Shown here: positions 1 to 8,506 of the stretch, piece after piece
How the letters are laid out: each line of letters opens with the position of its first letter
How positions within the stretch are numbered: position 1 is the stretch's first letter
Source of the DNA: Pseudovibrio sp. Tun.PSC04-5.I4
GTDB lineage: Bacteria > Pseudomonadota > Alphaproteobacteria > Rhizobiales > Stappiaceae
Assembly: GCF_900104145.1 (NCBI RefSeq)
Contig: NZ_FNLB01000006.1
Location: 951,001-1,015,000 of the forward strand
DNA: 64,000 nt
Direction of reading: 5' to 3'
Translations under genes and position numbers: made by a program
Notes under the pieces: model-generated
Told to the model about the DNA's origin: nothing
The model's input: only the letters and a program-made list of their open reading frames with translations
Database searches by the model: none

Positions 1-584
1 GGCTTGGTGTTAAGACTGCCGCTGTTCGTAAGCTGAATGTCCAAGGGGCTTTACAGCAAACCAACAATGCGTTTGATCTCGCTATTGATGGCCAGGGCTG
101 GTTTGAAATTAACGGACCAGATGGCGAGGCGCTTTACACACGTGCTGGCGCATTTAACGTAAATGGTGAAGGTTCGCTGGTTACGCTGGATGGCTATGAG
201 GTTCAACCGGGTATTTCGGTGCCTGTCGAAGCTGTGAAGATTAGTATCAATGAAAGCGGCGAGGTATTTGCAACTTATGCAGATGGTAATCCAGCCACGA
301 GCATTGGTCAGCTTAACCTGAATAGTTTTGTGAACGATGCTGGTTTGAAGGCTCTTGGTGGTAATTTGTTCCGCGAAACCATTGCCTCAGGCGCGCCAAA
401 TACCGGCATCGCAGGCGAGGGGTCTCTTGGTGTTATCCATCAGGGGTACCTTGAAGGTGCCAACGTTGATCCAGTTAAGGAAATTACTAGCTTGATCAGC
501 GCTCAACGTGGGTATGAGATGAATTCCAAGGTGATTCAGGCGGCTGATGATATGGCCGGAACTGTTTCCAAGGGCATTCGCTAG
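1..584 (+). CDS. flgG: Flagellar distal rod protein FlgG, 3' part
   Basis: The gene enters from the left edge; the reading frame starts at base 3 and gives about 193 residues before the TAG at 582. FlgG forms the distal rod of the flagellar basal body. The visible part has the conserved FlgG core (NNAFDLAIDGQGWFEI, then YTRAGAF and GYEVQPGI) and the C-terminal rod/hook signature with VDPVKEITSLISAQRGYEMNSK. Compared with the usual length of about 262 residues, roughly the first 65-70 are missing to the left. It lies 9 bases upstream of flgA, so it probably shares a transcript with the basal-body genes that follow. The family call is based on recognition of these motifs. Confidence 0.95.
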   Translation, partial: LGVKTAAVRKLNVQGALQQTNNAFDLAIDGQGWFEINGPDGEALYTRAGAFNVNGEGSLVTLDGYEVQPGISVPVEAVKISINESGEVFATYADGNPATSIGQLNLNSFVNDAGLKALGGNLFRETIASGAPNTGIAGEGSLGVIHQGYLEGANVDPVKEITSLISAQRGYEMNSKVIQAADDMAGTVSKGIR

Positions 585-593
585 GGCGCATAT

Positions 594-1076
594 ATGAGTG
601 CTTCAAAGCCGATTTTTCGAATATTATTTTTTGTATGCTGTATGCCTTTGGTTTCAAACTTGGCTTTAGCTGCAGGTGGACGGGAAGTTGTTAAGCTTCC
701 CGTGCCGGCCATGATGATTTATCCGGGCGACAAAATTGAAGCTGGAATGCTTCGACAGAATGGGTTTTTTAAAAGGTCGGTCGCCCAGTTGTCAGTCGTC
801 AAGCGTATTGAGGACGTTATTGGCTTGGAAGCGCGCCGAACCCTATTTCCCGGAAAGCTCATTCCTAACAATGCAGTGCAGGATCCGATTGTTATTAAGC
901 GTGGATCGTCTGTCCTATTGGTTTTTAGGGAAAACGGGTTGGAAATTCGCGTCATTGTAGAAGCTCAAGAATCTGGATCTGCCGGCGCAAACATCAGGGC
1001 GCGTAACCCTGATACCGGTTTAAGTGTTTTGGGCAAGGTGCAGGTAGATGGCTCTTTGCTTGCTGAAGGGGATTAA
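594..1076 (+). CDS. flgA: Flagellar P-ring assembly chaperone FlgA
   Basis: This 160-residue secreted protein has a hydrophobic signal peptide ending near ALA-AGG (about residue 27). The rest matches the FlgA C-terminal SAF/ChapFlgA region: VYPGDKI-type turn (IYPGDKIEAGML), DVIGLEARRTLFPGKLI, RGSSVLLVFRENGLEI and the terminal IRARNPDTG with G-VQVDG. FlgA works in the periplasm and helps FlgI polymerise into the P ring around the rod. It is placed between flgG and flgI, as in other Rhizobiales. The length matches the short FlgA form of this group. The last bases overlap an alternative upstream start of flgI. Confidence 0.93.
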   Translation: MSASKPIFRILFFVCCMPLVSNLALAAGGREVVKLPVPAMMIYPGDKIEAGMLRQNGFFKRSVAQLSVVKRIEDVIGLEARRTLFPGKLIPNNAVQDPIVIKRGSSVLLVFRENGLEIRVIVEAQESGSAGANIRARNPDTGLSVLGKVQVDGSLLAEGD

Positions 1077-1080
1077 TATC

Positions 1081-2208
1081 GTGCGTTGCTCTGTAGGTCA
1101 TTCTCTGAAAGTTTTATGTTTTGTCTTTCTTGCGGTATTTGTAACTCTGGAAAGCGCATCGGCTCTCGTTCGCATTAAAGATATAGCTGATCTACGCGGA
1201 ATGCGTTCCAATCAGCTGGTTGGCTATGGTATTGTCATCGGGTTGAATGGAACCGGCGATACTATGCGAAACTCTCCATTCACTGAGCAATCCTTACAAT
1301 CCATGTTGGAGCGTATGGGAGTGAATGTTAGAGAATCTCGTCTTAGTTCCCGCAATGTTGCTGCCGTTGTCGTTACGGCTGAGCTGCCACCCTTTATTGG
1401 AAATGGTGCACGGATTGATATGTCCGTTGGGTCTCTTGGGGATGCTAAATCCCTCCAGGGCGGAACTCTGCTGGTAACGCCTCTGATGGGTGCGGACGGA
1501 AATGTCTACGCAGTTGGACAGGGATCTGTTTCGGTATCTGGTTTTAGTGCAGAAGGTGATGCCGCGAGTGTAACGCAAGGTGTTCCAACCTCTGGTTATG
1601 TCCCAAATGGTGCATTGATTGAAAAAACGCTCCCAGACTATTTCTCATCTTTGCCGCAGTTGGTGCTGGAGCTTAAAAATCCAGATTTCAAAACTGCGGT
1701 ACGAATGACAGATGCTATCAATGCATTTTCTTTAAACCGATACGGCTTAAAGCTCGCCAGTGAGCTCGATTATCGATCTGTTCAGGTTCAGCGCCCCGCA
1801 GGTATTAGTTCTGTTCGGTTCATCTCCCAGATTGAAGGTTTGATGGTTCAGCCAGATAGCCCAGCAAGAGTGGTGGTGGACGAGAGAACCGGAACCGTCG
1901 TGATTGGCCAGAATGTGCGCATTTCGACTGTTGCTGTTACACATGGAAATCTGACAGTCCGTGTTTCTGAGCGTCCCGAAGTTTCTCAGCCGTCTCCTTT
2001 TTCTCAGCAAGGTGAAACAACGGTTGTGCCTCGGACTGACGTCGATGTTGTGCAGGAAGACGGTCAGCTTCAGCTTATTGGAGGCACCGATTTGCAAACG
2101 CTCGTCAGAGGGTTGAATCGGATTGGTCTCAAACCGAGCGGAATTATTGCGATTTTGCAGGCGATTAAGCAGGCAGGTGCTCTTCAGGCAACTTTGGTGG
2201 TCAAGTAG
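1081..2208 (+). CDS. flgI: Flagellar P-ring protein FlgI
   Basis: FlgI builds the P ring in the peptidoglycan layer. The protein has a signal peptide (about residues 1-28) followed by the mature start ALVRIKDIADLRGMR and the strongly conserved block NQLVGYGIVIGLNGTGD. The end, LVRGLNRIGLKPSGIIAILQAIKQAGALQA, is also characteristic. I chose the GTG at 1081 (375 residues) because AAGGGG lies at the right distance upstream and it follows flgA by 4 bases. An in-frame ATG at 1048 would add 11 residues inside flgA and has no comparable ribosome site. It belongs to the flgA-flgI-motE-flgH-fliL-fliP run. Confidence 0.96.
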   Translation: MRCSVGHSLKVLCFVFLAVFVTLESASALVRIKDIADLRGMRSNQLVGYGIVIGLNGTGDTMRNSPFTEQSLQSMLERMGVNVRESRLSSRNVAAVVVTAELPPFIGNGARIDMSVGSLGDAKSLQGGTLLVTPLMGADGNVYAVGQGSVSVSGFSAEGDAASVTQGVPTSGYVPNGALIEKTLPDYFSSLPQLVLELKNPDFKTAVRMTDAINAFSLNRYGLKLASELDYRSVQVQRPAGISSVRFISQIEGLMVQPDSPARVVVDERTGTVVIGQNVRISTVAVTHGNLTVRVSERPEVSQPSPFSQQGETTVVPRTDVDVVQEDGQLQLIGGTDLQTLVRGLNRIGLKPSGIIAILQAIKQAGALQATLVVK

Positions 2209-2286
2209 AACTGTTCCCTCAATGGACAAGCCACGGGCAAGCTTGTGGCGTCAATGTACCGCTAAACCTATTGGAACTGAGTTGTA

Positions 2287-2838
2287 ATGCCCGTCCTTAT
2301 GCTCTCTACGAAGAAATTTTCTCCTCTTATGTGCGCAGTGGCCTCTGTCGGCTTTTGTATGTTGCTTGCTACTGCGCAGGCACAGGATGCAGAGCCGGAA
2401 GTGGAGGACCTCACCACTGCTATCGAGCAAGCTAAGAATTACTGCGAAGCCGTGGCCGATCAGGCCAAAGAAGCGCGTATCGCTTGGCAGATGAGAGCTT
2501 TGTTTGATGTTGAACAACAGATGAAAGCGAAAATCGCAGAGCTGGATGTGAAAATTTCTGAATTGCGGAGCTGGGTGAAGCGGCGCGATGATATTTTGCG
2601 ACGTGCCGAGGGGCATGTGGTTGATATTTATGCGAATATGCGCCCCGATGCAGCCGCTCTCCAGCTCACAGCGCTTGATGATGAGACTGCAATCTCAATT
2701 CTCCTGCAAATGAAAGCTCGAAAAGCAAGTTCTGTGCTTGCCGAGCTTGAAGCAGAGCGTGCGGCCTATCTCACGGATTTGATGGCAGAATTTACAACCC
2801 GAAAAGCGAATACTAAGAATTTGGGAGTGTCACAGTGA
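2287..2838 (+). CDS. motE: MotE, periplasmic chaperone of the MotC stator partner
   Basis: A 183-residue protein with a signal peptide (about residues 1-33, ending AQAQ), a long acidic coiled coil (roughly 45-110) and a C-terminal MgtE-N-like segment (MRPDAAALQLTALDDETAISILLQMKARKAS). This combination and the position between flgI and flgH match rhizobial MotE, which is known in Sinorhizobium to fold and protect MotC in the periplasm; motC is encoded in this window at 10.9 kb. Its stop overlaps the GTG start of flgH by translational coupling (GTGA). The start codon is somewhat uncertain because an ATG at 2299 is also possible. Confidence 0.85.
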   Translation: MPVLMLSTKKFSPLMCAVASVGFCMLLATAQAQDAEPEVEDLTTAIEQAKNYCEAVADQAKEARIAWQMRALFDVEQQMKAKIAELDVKISELRSWVKRRDDILRRAEGHVVDIYANMRPDAAALQLTALDDETAISILLQMKARKASSVLAELEAERAAYLTDLMAEFTTRKANTKNLGVSQ

Positions 2839-3545
2839 AGCGCGTTCTTATTTGTTTCCTTGCCGCTATTTCACTCGCCGGCTGCAATGCCATGAAGAAT
2901 ATTGGACAAGAGCCACAGTTGACACCGCTTGGGCAAGGGCTTCAGCCAAATGTTTCAAGTTTGCCTGCGACGCCGTCAAAAACCGGTGGGCGGGCCAATC
3001 GTGCTTATCACGGTCTTTGGACTGATGGGGAACAGGACTTCTTCCGCGATCCCAGAGCAAAACAGATTGGTGATGTTCTGACAGTTGCGATTAAAATCAA
3101 CGACAAAGCCAAACTGGATAACTCTAGTGAGCGAAAGCGGAAATCTGAACGTTCTACCGGTTTAAAAGGAGCCTTTTCCTGGGCTGATGTTGATGCAGGG
3201 GAAGCGGGTGCAAGTTTTACCGGTTCCGGAGCAACCAGCAGTAAAGGCGAAGGTGCGATTGATCGTAGCGAAGAAATCGATCTATCAATTGCTGCAGTTG
3301 TAACCAAAGTTCTTGCAAATGGTAATCTGATTATCTCAGGGCAACAGGAAGTGCGTGTAAACTATGAAATTCGCGTTCTCTCTGTTGCTGGAATTGTCAG
3401 ACCTGAAGATATCACTGGTCGGAATACTATACCCTACGACAAAATCGCTGAAGCGCGTGTGTCTTATGGTGGACGGGGTCGCGTGACAGAGATGCAGCAA
3501 CCAAGTGTCGGTCAGCAACTTCTTGATATCATTAGTCCATTATGA
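2835..3545 (+). CDS. flgH: Flagellar L-ring lipoprotein FlgH
   Basis: FlgH is the outer-membrane L-ring lipoprotein. The 236-residue product has a lipoprotein signal with lipobox LAGC (Cys17), then the family blocks LWTDGEQDFFRDPRAKQIGDVLTVAI, NGNLIISGQQEVRVNYE, and VAGIVRPEDITGRNTIPYDKIAEARVSYGGRG near the C-terminus. The GTG start at 2835 overlaps the motE stop (GTGA), so translation is likely coupled. It is followed 11 bases later by fliL. Length is normal for the family. Confidence 0.96.
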   Translation: MKRVLICFLAAISLAGCNAMKNIGQEPQLTPLGQGLQPNVSSLPATPSKTGGRANRAYHGLWTDGEQDFFRDPRAKQIGDVLTVAIKINDKAKLDNSSERKRKSERSTGLKGAFSWADVDAGEAGASFTGSGATSSKGEGAIDRSEEIDLSIAAVVTKVLANGNLIISGQQEVRVNYEIRVLSVAGIVRPEDITGRNTIPYDKIAEARVSYGGRGRVTEMQQPSVGQQLLDIISPL

Positions 3546-3556
3546 AGGAGGAGACC

Positions 3557-4051
3557 ATGGCTCTTCAATCGCGGCAAAATGTCTCCGAAAATTCCTGGAA
3601 GGGAATTATCTTCGCCGGACTTATTGTGACTGCCTGCGCCGGTGTCGGTGGAATGGCGATGGGGTCTGCCTTGGTAGATACGGTTCATAGTAAATATCTG
3701 GACGATCAGAAGACGACAAGTGGTGCTCTCATTAATCCGGAGTACACAAAAGGTAATCAGATCGTTGCTCTGAAGCCGATTGTAACGAACTTGCTTTCCT
3801 CTTCAAGTAACTGGATCCGTATCGAGGCATCTGTTGTATTGAAGAAAAGCGATGTCGAGGGACAAGATAACTCTTTGCTGATTAAGCAAGTTGAGCAAGA
3901 CTTGTTACTCTATGCCAGAACCTTAGGTCCACGTCAGTTAGAAGGCACTCGCGGGCTGTTGCGTCTGCGCGACGATCTTAATGAGCGCGCTAAGATGCGG
4001 GGTGGGGAAATCCTACGAGAATTAGTCCTCGAATCTGTGGTCATACAATAA
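3557..4051 (+). CDS. fliL: Flagellar basal body-associated protein FliL
   Basis: FliL is a single-pass inner-membrane protein that associates with the stator. The product (164 residues from 3557) has one transmembrane segment (about residues 17-40) and a periplasmic domain with WIRIEASVVLKK and a C-terminal helix region ERAKMRGGEILRELVLESVVIQ. I chose the ATG at 3557 because AAGGAGGAG sits 3-4 bases upstream of it. An ATG at 3542 inside the flgH stop would put that site within the gene. Its TAA shares an A with the ATG of fliP, indicating coupling. Confidence 0.9.
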   Translation: MALQSRQNVSENSWKGIIFAGLIVTACAGVGGMAMGSALVDTVHSKYLDDQKTTSGALINPEYTKGNQIVALKPIVTNLLSSSSNWIRIEASVVLKKSDVEGQDNSLLIKQVEQDLLLYARTLGPRQLEGTRGLLRLRDDLNERAKMRGGEILRELVLESVVIQ

Positions 4052-4806
4052 TGCGTTGTCTTGCGTTTTTTACGGGTTTTATGAGTTTATTTGCGTTGTT
4101 ATTGGTGTCACCAGCTTCAGCGCAGGATATAAATTTGAGTGACCTTTTGCCAGCTGGTCAAGCCTCTGCAAGTGGCCGCATAATCCAATATGTGATGGTT
4201 TTGACGGTGCTGTCTTTGGCGCCGGGAATCCTCATCATGGTGACCAGCTTTACTCGGTTTGTCGTCGCACTTTCTTTCCTACGCTCTGGTATTGGTCTGC
4301 AAACGACACCTGCAAACATTATCCTTATCTCGCTTGCGCTATTCATGACGTTTTACGTGATGGCACCAACATTTGACCAAGCGTGGAAAAATGGTTTGCA
4401 GCCCTTGATCAAAGAGCAGATCACGGAGGAGGTTGCTTATAAGGAAATGACAAAACCGTTTCGCAGTTTCATGCTCGATAATGTTCGTGAAAAAGATCTG
4501 GTCTTGTTTGATGATCTGGCTGTGAGTGCATTTGACTACAAAAAGGATGCGCCGATCGAGGAGCTGGATCTCAGAGTGCTGATCCCCGCCTTCTTGATAT
4601 CGGAGTTGAGGCGCGGATTTGAGATTGGTTTTCTCATCGCCCTGCCATTTGTCGTCATTGATATGATCGTTGCGACGCTCACTATGTCGATGGGGATGAT
4701 GATGCTTCCTCCAACGGTTATTTCTCTGCCCTTCAAAGTGCTTTTCTTTGTTCTGATAGATGGGTGGTATTTACTAACTGGTGGTCTGATACGATCCTTT
4801 ACTTAG
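4051..4806 (+). CDS. fliP: Flagellar export gate protein FliP
   Basis: FliP is the core of the FliPQR export gate in the inner membrane. The 251-residue product has the cleaved signal peptide typical of FliP (ending ASAQ, about residue 25) and four membrane segments. Signature blocks include GILIMVTSFTRFVVALSFLRSGIGLQTTPANIILISLALFMTFYVMAPT (residues about 53-101) and a C-terminal FLIALPFVVIDMIVA followed by SMGMMMLPP. It is the last gene of the flgG-fliP run and is followed at once by an intrinsic terminator. Confidence 0.97.
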   Translation: MRCLAFFTGFMSLFALLLVSPASAQDINLSDLLPAGQASASGRIIQYVMVLTVLSLAPGILIMVTSFTRFVVALSFLRSGIGLQTTPANIILISLALFMTFYVMAPTFDQAWKNGLQPLIKEQITEEVAYKEMTKPFRSFMLDNVREKDLVLFDDLAVSAFDYKKDAPIEELDLRVLIPAFLISELRRGFEIGFLIALPFVVIDMIVATLTMSMGMMMLPPTVISLPFKVLFFVLIDGWYLLTGGLIRSFT

Positions 4807-4818
4807 CCTTAACCAAAG

Positions 4819-4843
4819 AAAGCCCCAATCCGGGGCTTTTTTC
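4819..4843 (+). terminator. Intrinsic terminator after fliP
   Basis: An 8-bp perfect stem (AAAGCCCC at 4819-4826 with GGGGCTTT at 4832-4839), a 5-base loop and a T run. It separates the basal-body operon from the flagellin gene. Confidence 0.9.
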
Positions 4844-4930
4844 TTGTCTAAGCAACAGAGTCAGTTTTACGCAAGTTTGATGAGGCAATCTTTAATCCTG
4901 TTACAGTCTTTGACTATTCAAAGTGCATGA

Positions 4931-4960
4931 TGCAACTCTGTAGCTCCGGGAATTTATAAT
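4931..4960 (+). promoter_or_regulatory. Possible flagellin promoter
   Basis: A perfect TATAAT lies at 4955-4960, with a weak TGCAAC at 4931-4936, 18 bases upstream. Transcription would start near 4967 and leave a leader of about 33 bases before the flagellin ATG. I did not see a convincing sigma-54 (GG-N10-GC) site. FlbT, encoded in this cluster, is known in related species to act on the flagellin mRNA leader. This is a candidate by eye only. Confidence 0.3.
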
Positions 4961-4999
4961 CCGGAATGTCCCAGTTTTTCTTATTTAGGGACAATAATT

Positions 5000-6142
5000 A
5001 TGTCTTCTCTTTTGACGAATACCTCCGCAATGGTTGCTCTTCAGACTCTGAAGGGCATCAACGACAGCATGGCGACAACTCAGAACCGCATTTCTACAGG
5101 TATGCGCGTGAATGATGCGTCAGACAATGCTGCGTACTGGTCCATTGCAACAACCATGAAATCAGATAACAAAGCACTGAGCGCTGTTGAAGATGCGCTT
5201 GGTCTTGGTGCTGCGACTGTTGATGTTGCCTTTACTGCAATGGATAAAGCAGTTGATGTTGTTGATGAGATCAAAGCAAAACTCGTAACTGCGTCCGAAC
5301 CTGGTGTTGATCGCGATAAAGTCCAGAAGGATATTTCTGCGCTTCAAAAGCAGTTGCAGACAATTGCAGGTTCTGCAACTTTTAACGGTGAAAACTGGCT
5401 TCAGCAGGATAGTAACGCAGCAAACTTCAATGCGACCAAAGAAGTTGTTGGCTCTTTTACGCGTGATAGTGCTGGTAACGTAAAGCTGGATAAAATCCAG
5501 ATCGATACCACAGATATTACTCTGGTTGATACTGATCCTACCAATGAAGGTATCCTTGATAAGGATATGACTGCTGGTGGTGTTACTGGTACGTTTATTG
5601 CTGGTGTTGTTCCTGTTACTGCTGTTGCTGTTGTTCCACCTACTACTCCTGGTGGTACCGATGGTATTGCAGCAGTGGTCGGAGTGGTCGGAGTTGCTGC
5701 TACCTACACGGGTGGTACCACTTTTGAAGATAAAGTCATCGCGGCGATGCTTGAGGCAGACCCGTTTGTTGCGACAGTGGCAGCCGATACTACCCGCTTG
5801 GGCGGCACTAGCATTCTCGACTTTGACATTACTGACTTGACAGATTCCGTGGGTGATCTCGCGGTTCTTAGTGCTGTTATTGATGCAGTTGACACACAGC
5901 TTCAATCAATCACAGATGCTGCGACTAGCCTGGGTTCCGCTAAATCCCGTATCGAGATGCAGACCCAGTTCGTATCCGAACTTGGTGATGCGATCGATCG
6001 TGGTGTAGGCCAGTTGGTTGATGCTGACATGAACGAAGAGTCCACACGTTTGAAAGCTCTTCAGACACAGCAGCAGCTTGGTATTCAGGCTCTGTCTATT
6101 GCGAACTCCTCCTCTCAGAACATTCTCAGCCTCTTCCGTTAA
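5000..6142 (+). CDS. fliC: Flagellin
   Basis: Flagellin is the filament subunit secreted by the flagellar export system. The 380-residue product has the conserved N-terminal D0/D1 helices (TLKGINDSMATTQNRISTG, NDASDNAAYWSIATTMKSD) and the C-terminal D1/D0 block (SRIEMQTQFVSELGDAIDRGVGQLVDADMNEESTRL ending SQNILSLFR). The central variable domain contains a low-complexity stretch at residues about 191-240, rich in Val, Pro, Thr and Gly. An AGGGA site lies upstream of the ATG. It has its own terminators on both sides, so it is likely a single-gene transcript controlled by flaF and flbT. Only one flagellin gene is present in the window. Confidence 0.96.
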   Translation: MSSLLTNTSAMVALQTLKGINDSMATTQNRISTGMRVNDASDNAAYWSIATTMKSDNKALSAVEDALGLGAATVDVAFTAMDKAVDVVDEIKAKLVTASEPGVDRDKVQKDISALQKQLQTIAGSATFNGENWLQQDSNAANFNATKEVVGSFTRDSAGNVKLDKIQIDTTDITLVDTDPTNEGILDKDMTAGGVTGTFIAGVVPVTAVAVVPPTTPGGTDGIAAVVGVVGVAATYTGGTTFEDKVIAAMLEADPFVATVAADTTRLGGTSILDFDITDLTDSVGDLAVLSAVIDAVDTQLQSITDAATSLGSAKSRIEMQTQFVSELGDAIDRGVGQLVDADMNEESTRLKALQTQQQLGIQALSIANSSSQNILSLFR

Positions 6143-6173
6143 GCCGGAAAGCTCTGAGAACTCTAGAGATTTT

Positions 6174-6204
6174 AAAGCCCCAGCAGATTGCTGGGGCTTT
6201 TCTT
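6174..6204 (+). terminator. Intrinsic terminator after flagellin
   Basis: A 12-bp perfect stem (6174-6185 and 6189-6200) with a 3-base loop, followed by a T-rich stretch. It closes the flagellin transcript. Confidence 0.93.
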
Positions 6205-6338
6205 TGTTAATCGCATAAAATTTTAGATAAAATTGTATTAAGTCAGGTTTAGGCAAGTTCAAGATAATATATTTGCTCTCGAAGCAGCTTGAGTTGGTCC
6301 AGCTATTTGCTGGAATGTTGTGAGTGAGGCGGTGTTTT

Positions 6339-6674
6339 ATGTTGGATATGCAAATTAATTTTTCAGCTCAGGCCGAAACTGAAAATATTCACTCAGAACA
6401 ATTGCCATTGTGCTCCGGTAAAAGCCTTGAAGCTCTGACGTTTGCTTTAGGGGCGAATGAACGGTTTGGGGGCTTGGCCCTTGAATTGGTGAAAGGTGTG
6501 CTGTGTGAGCAAGGAAGATATCTACGGCGGTCTGACTGTCAGTCTCCTACGCTTGTGTCCATTACATCAATTGCGGAGCGGGCCAGTAAGCGTCTCCAAA
6601 GTCAGGCGGGAGGGGTGTCTCTTAATGGGCTGCCGTCCATTCAGCGTATTACGCATGCTGAAGTATTCCTCTAA
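6339..6674 (+). CDS. Hypothetical protein between flagellin and fliF
   Basis: I do not recognise this 111-residue product. It starts MLDMQINFSAQ, has no signal peptide or membrane segment, contains two Cys residues and is otherwise mixed polar. A GAGG site lies about 9 bases before the ATG at 6339; a GTG at 6324 is the alternative start. It is the only open frame between the flagellin terminator and fliF, and same-strand placement suggests it may be a flagellar accessory or regulatory protein. It could also be a non-coding open frame; coding evidence is modest. Confidence 0.5.
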   Translation: MLDMQINFSAQAETENIHSEQLPLCSGKSLEALTFALGANERFGGLALELVKGVLCEQGRYLRRSDCQSPTLVSITSIAERASKRLQSQAGGVSLNGLPSIQRITHAEVFL

Positions 6675-6808
6675 TTTATGAGGATGTTAGCGAAGCTGTC
6701 TCTAATTAACTGAGAAAACGCGGATTTTCATCTAATAGATATTCACATCACGTTCGCACAAGGTTGAAAAGCCAGAGTGACGCCATTGACACACCAGCAG
6801 AGGTCGCA

Positions 6809-8506
6809 ATGGCAGTTCGCGAAAACGCTGAAAAAATTTATGGTAATCTGGCTGAGCTGGGCGTAAAGCGCCTGTTGGTGCTCGCATTTATTGGCATCTT
6901 TACGTTTGGTGCCATTGGGGCGGCGGCTTATATGCTGTCTCGCCCTGAGCAAGAAACCCTCTACGCAAATCTTGAGAGAGATGACGTCACTCAGATTGGG
7001 ATGGCATTGCAAGCCAGTGGTGTTCCGTTTGACGTGAGTGCTGATGGCAAAGCTATTTCTGTCGGAGTAGGGGCAACAGCTCGTGCGCGTATGCTCTTGG
7101 CGGAGAAGGGGTTGCCACGCGGTTCTGGCGCTGGTTATGAGCTGTTTGATGAGATGGGCTCGCTTGGGCTCACATCCTTCATGCAGAACGTGACCAAAAT
7201 TCGTGCGCTAGAGGGTGAAATTGCCCGCTCTATTCAAAGTATGCAAGGCGTTAAGGCAGCTCGCGTTCATCTGGTTCTACCAGAAAAAGCGACTTTCCGC
7301 CGTGAAAATCAAAAACCAACAGCATCCGTGTTGATTAGGGCTGAAGGTGTTCAGACGAACTCGGTTGCTCAGGCTATTCGTTACCTTGTTGCCGCTGCCG
7401 TTCCAGGTCTTACAGTTGAATCCGTGACTGTGTTGGATACGGAAGGGCAACTGCTTGCGGCAGGGGAGGATGGGCAAAGCGCGTCCACTGGCCGTAAGGC
7501 TGTCTTGGAAAAAGACCTTTCCAATCGCACAGAGAGTGCAATTCGCAGAGCGTTAGCGCCGTACCTTGGAGTGAGTAACTTTGAGGTGAGTGTATCTACA
7601 GCCGTGAATATGGACAATCAACGTGTTTCGGAAACCACTTACGATCCGGAAACGCGTGTTGAGCGGTCGTTCAGGGTGGTCCGTCAGAGTGAAACCTCTC
7701 AAAATGCAAGTCTTGAAAATCCGACGACTGTTGAGCAAAATCTTCCTGAAGAAGCGGTATCTTCACAAGGCGGTGAGCGCTCCTCTGAGGAAAATGAACG
7801 TCGTGAAGAGCTGACCAACTACGAGATTTCGTCCCGGACTGTTGAAACCATCTTTGATGATTATCGTATTCAACGCATGAGCATTGCTGTTCTCGTAAAT
7901 CGTGATCGCCTTATTGATGAGCTTTCCAGACGCGCTGAAGGCCAAAAAGGGGATGCTATTGTCGATGGACAAGAGGTCAATCTACAGGAAAAAGTTGCGG
8001 AACTTGAAGAGATAATTGTGACCGCAGCCGGTGTGGATATTGAGCGTGGTGATAAGGTCTCCGTATCTGCGGTAAACTTCCTTCTCGCTGGTGATCAGCT
8101 TGCAGCAATCCCTGAACGGACTTGGCAAGACGTCTTGATCCGCAATATGGGCTCGGTTGTGAATGCTGGTGCAATCCTCATCGTAACCCTCATGATTATT
8201 TGGTTTGGTCTGCGTCCAGCTGTGGCGTTCCTAATACCTAAAAGTGAGGAGACTGTTGATGGTCTTCCCGCAGGCGCGAACTCCGATGGGTCCTCGGCGA
8301 TCTATGATGGCGATGTGGTAGGGGAAAACGGTGAACTGCCTGATTACTCTAAAGGTGAGGGTGGCCGTGGTGGCGATGATGAATTCGATACGACCATTAT
8401 AAACCGGAACAATCTCCGCAAGTTGGAGCGCGCTGTAGAGATGGATGACATGCAGGCTGCAATCATTCTGAAGCAGTGGATGTACAATCAGGAGCGTGCC
8501 GTATGA
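6809..8506 (+). CDS. fliF: Flagellar MS-ring protein FliF
   Basis: FliF forms the MS ring in the inner membrane and seeds basal-body assembly. The product has an N-terminal membrane helix (LLVLAFIGIFTFGAIGAAAYML), the YscJ/FliF ring domain with LARMLLAEKGLPRGSGAGYELFD-type motif and RALEGEIARSIQSMQGVKAARVHLVLPE, a second membrane helix (about residue 455) and a C-terminal FliG-binding tail (LRKLERAVEMDDMQAAIILKQWM). I chose ATG 6809 (565 residues) with AGAGG 5 bases upstream. A TTG at 6764 would add 15 residues without a good ribosome site. The stop overlaps the next ATG. fliG is not in the window. Confidence 0.95.
   Translation: MAVRENAEKIYGNLAELGVKRLLVLAFIGIFTFGAIGAAAYMLSRPEQETLYANLERDDVTQIGMALQASGVPFDVSADGKAISVGVGATARARMLLAEKGLPRGSGAGYELFDEMGSLGLTSFMQNVTKIRALEGEIARSIQSMQGVKAARVHLVLPEKATFRRENQKPTASVLIRAEGVQTNSVAQAIRYLVAAAVPGLTVESVTVLDTEGQLLAAGEDGQSASTGRKAVLEKDLSNRTESAIRRALAPYLGVSNFEVSVSTAVNMDNQRVSETTYDPETRVERSFRVVRQSETSQNASLENPTTVEQNLPEEAVSSQGGERSSEENERREELTNYEISSRTVETIFDDYRIQRMSIAVLVNRDRLIDELSRRAEGQKGDAIVDGQEVNLQEKVAELEEIIVTAAGVDIERGDKVSVSAVNFLLAGDQLAAIPERTWQDVLIRNMGSVVNAGAILIVTLMIIWFGLRPAVAFLIPKSEETVDGLPAGANSDGSSAIYDGDVVGENGELPDYSKGEGGRGGDDEFDTTIINRNNLRKLERAVEMDDMQAAIILKQWMYNQERAV

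Noticed and set aside
4841..4999. Sigma-54 promoter before the flagellin gene
   Set aside because: No pair of GG and GC with the needed spacing and flanking bases was found; a TATAAT-type site is a better but still weak candidate.
5162..5905. Long open frame on the minus strand of the flagellin gene
   Set aside because: It is antisense to conserved flagellin codons, has no ribosome site, and its composition follows the flagellin repeats.
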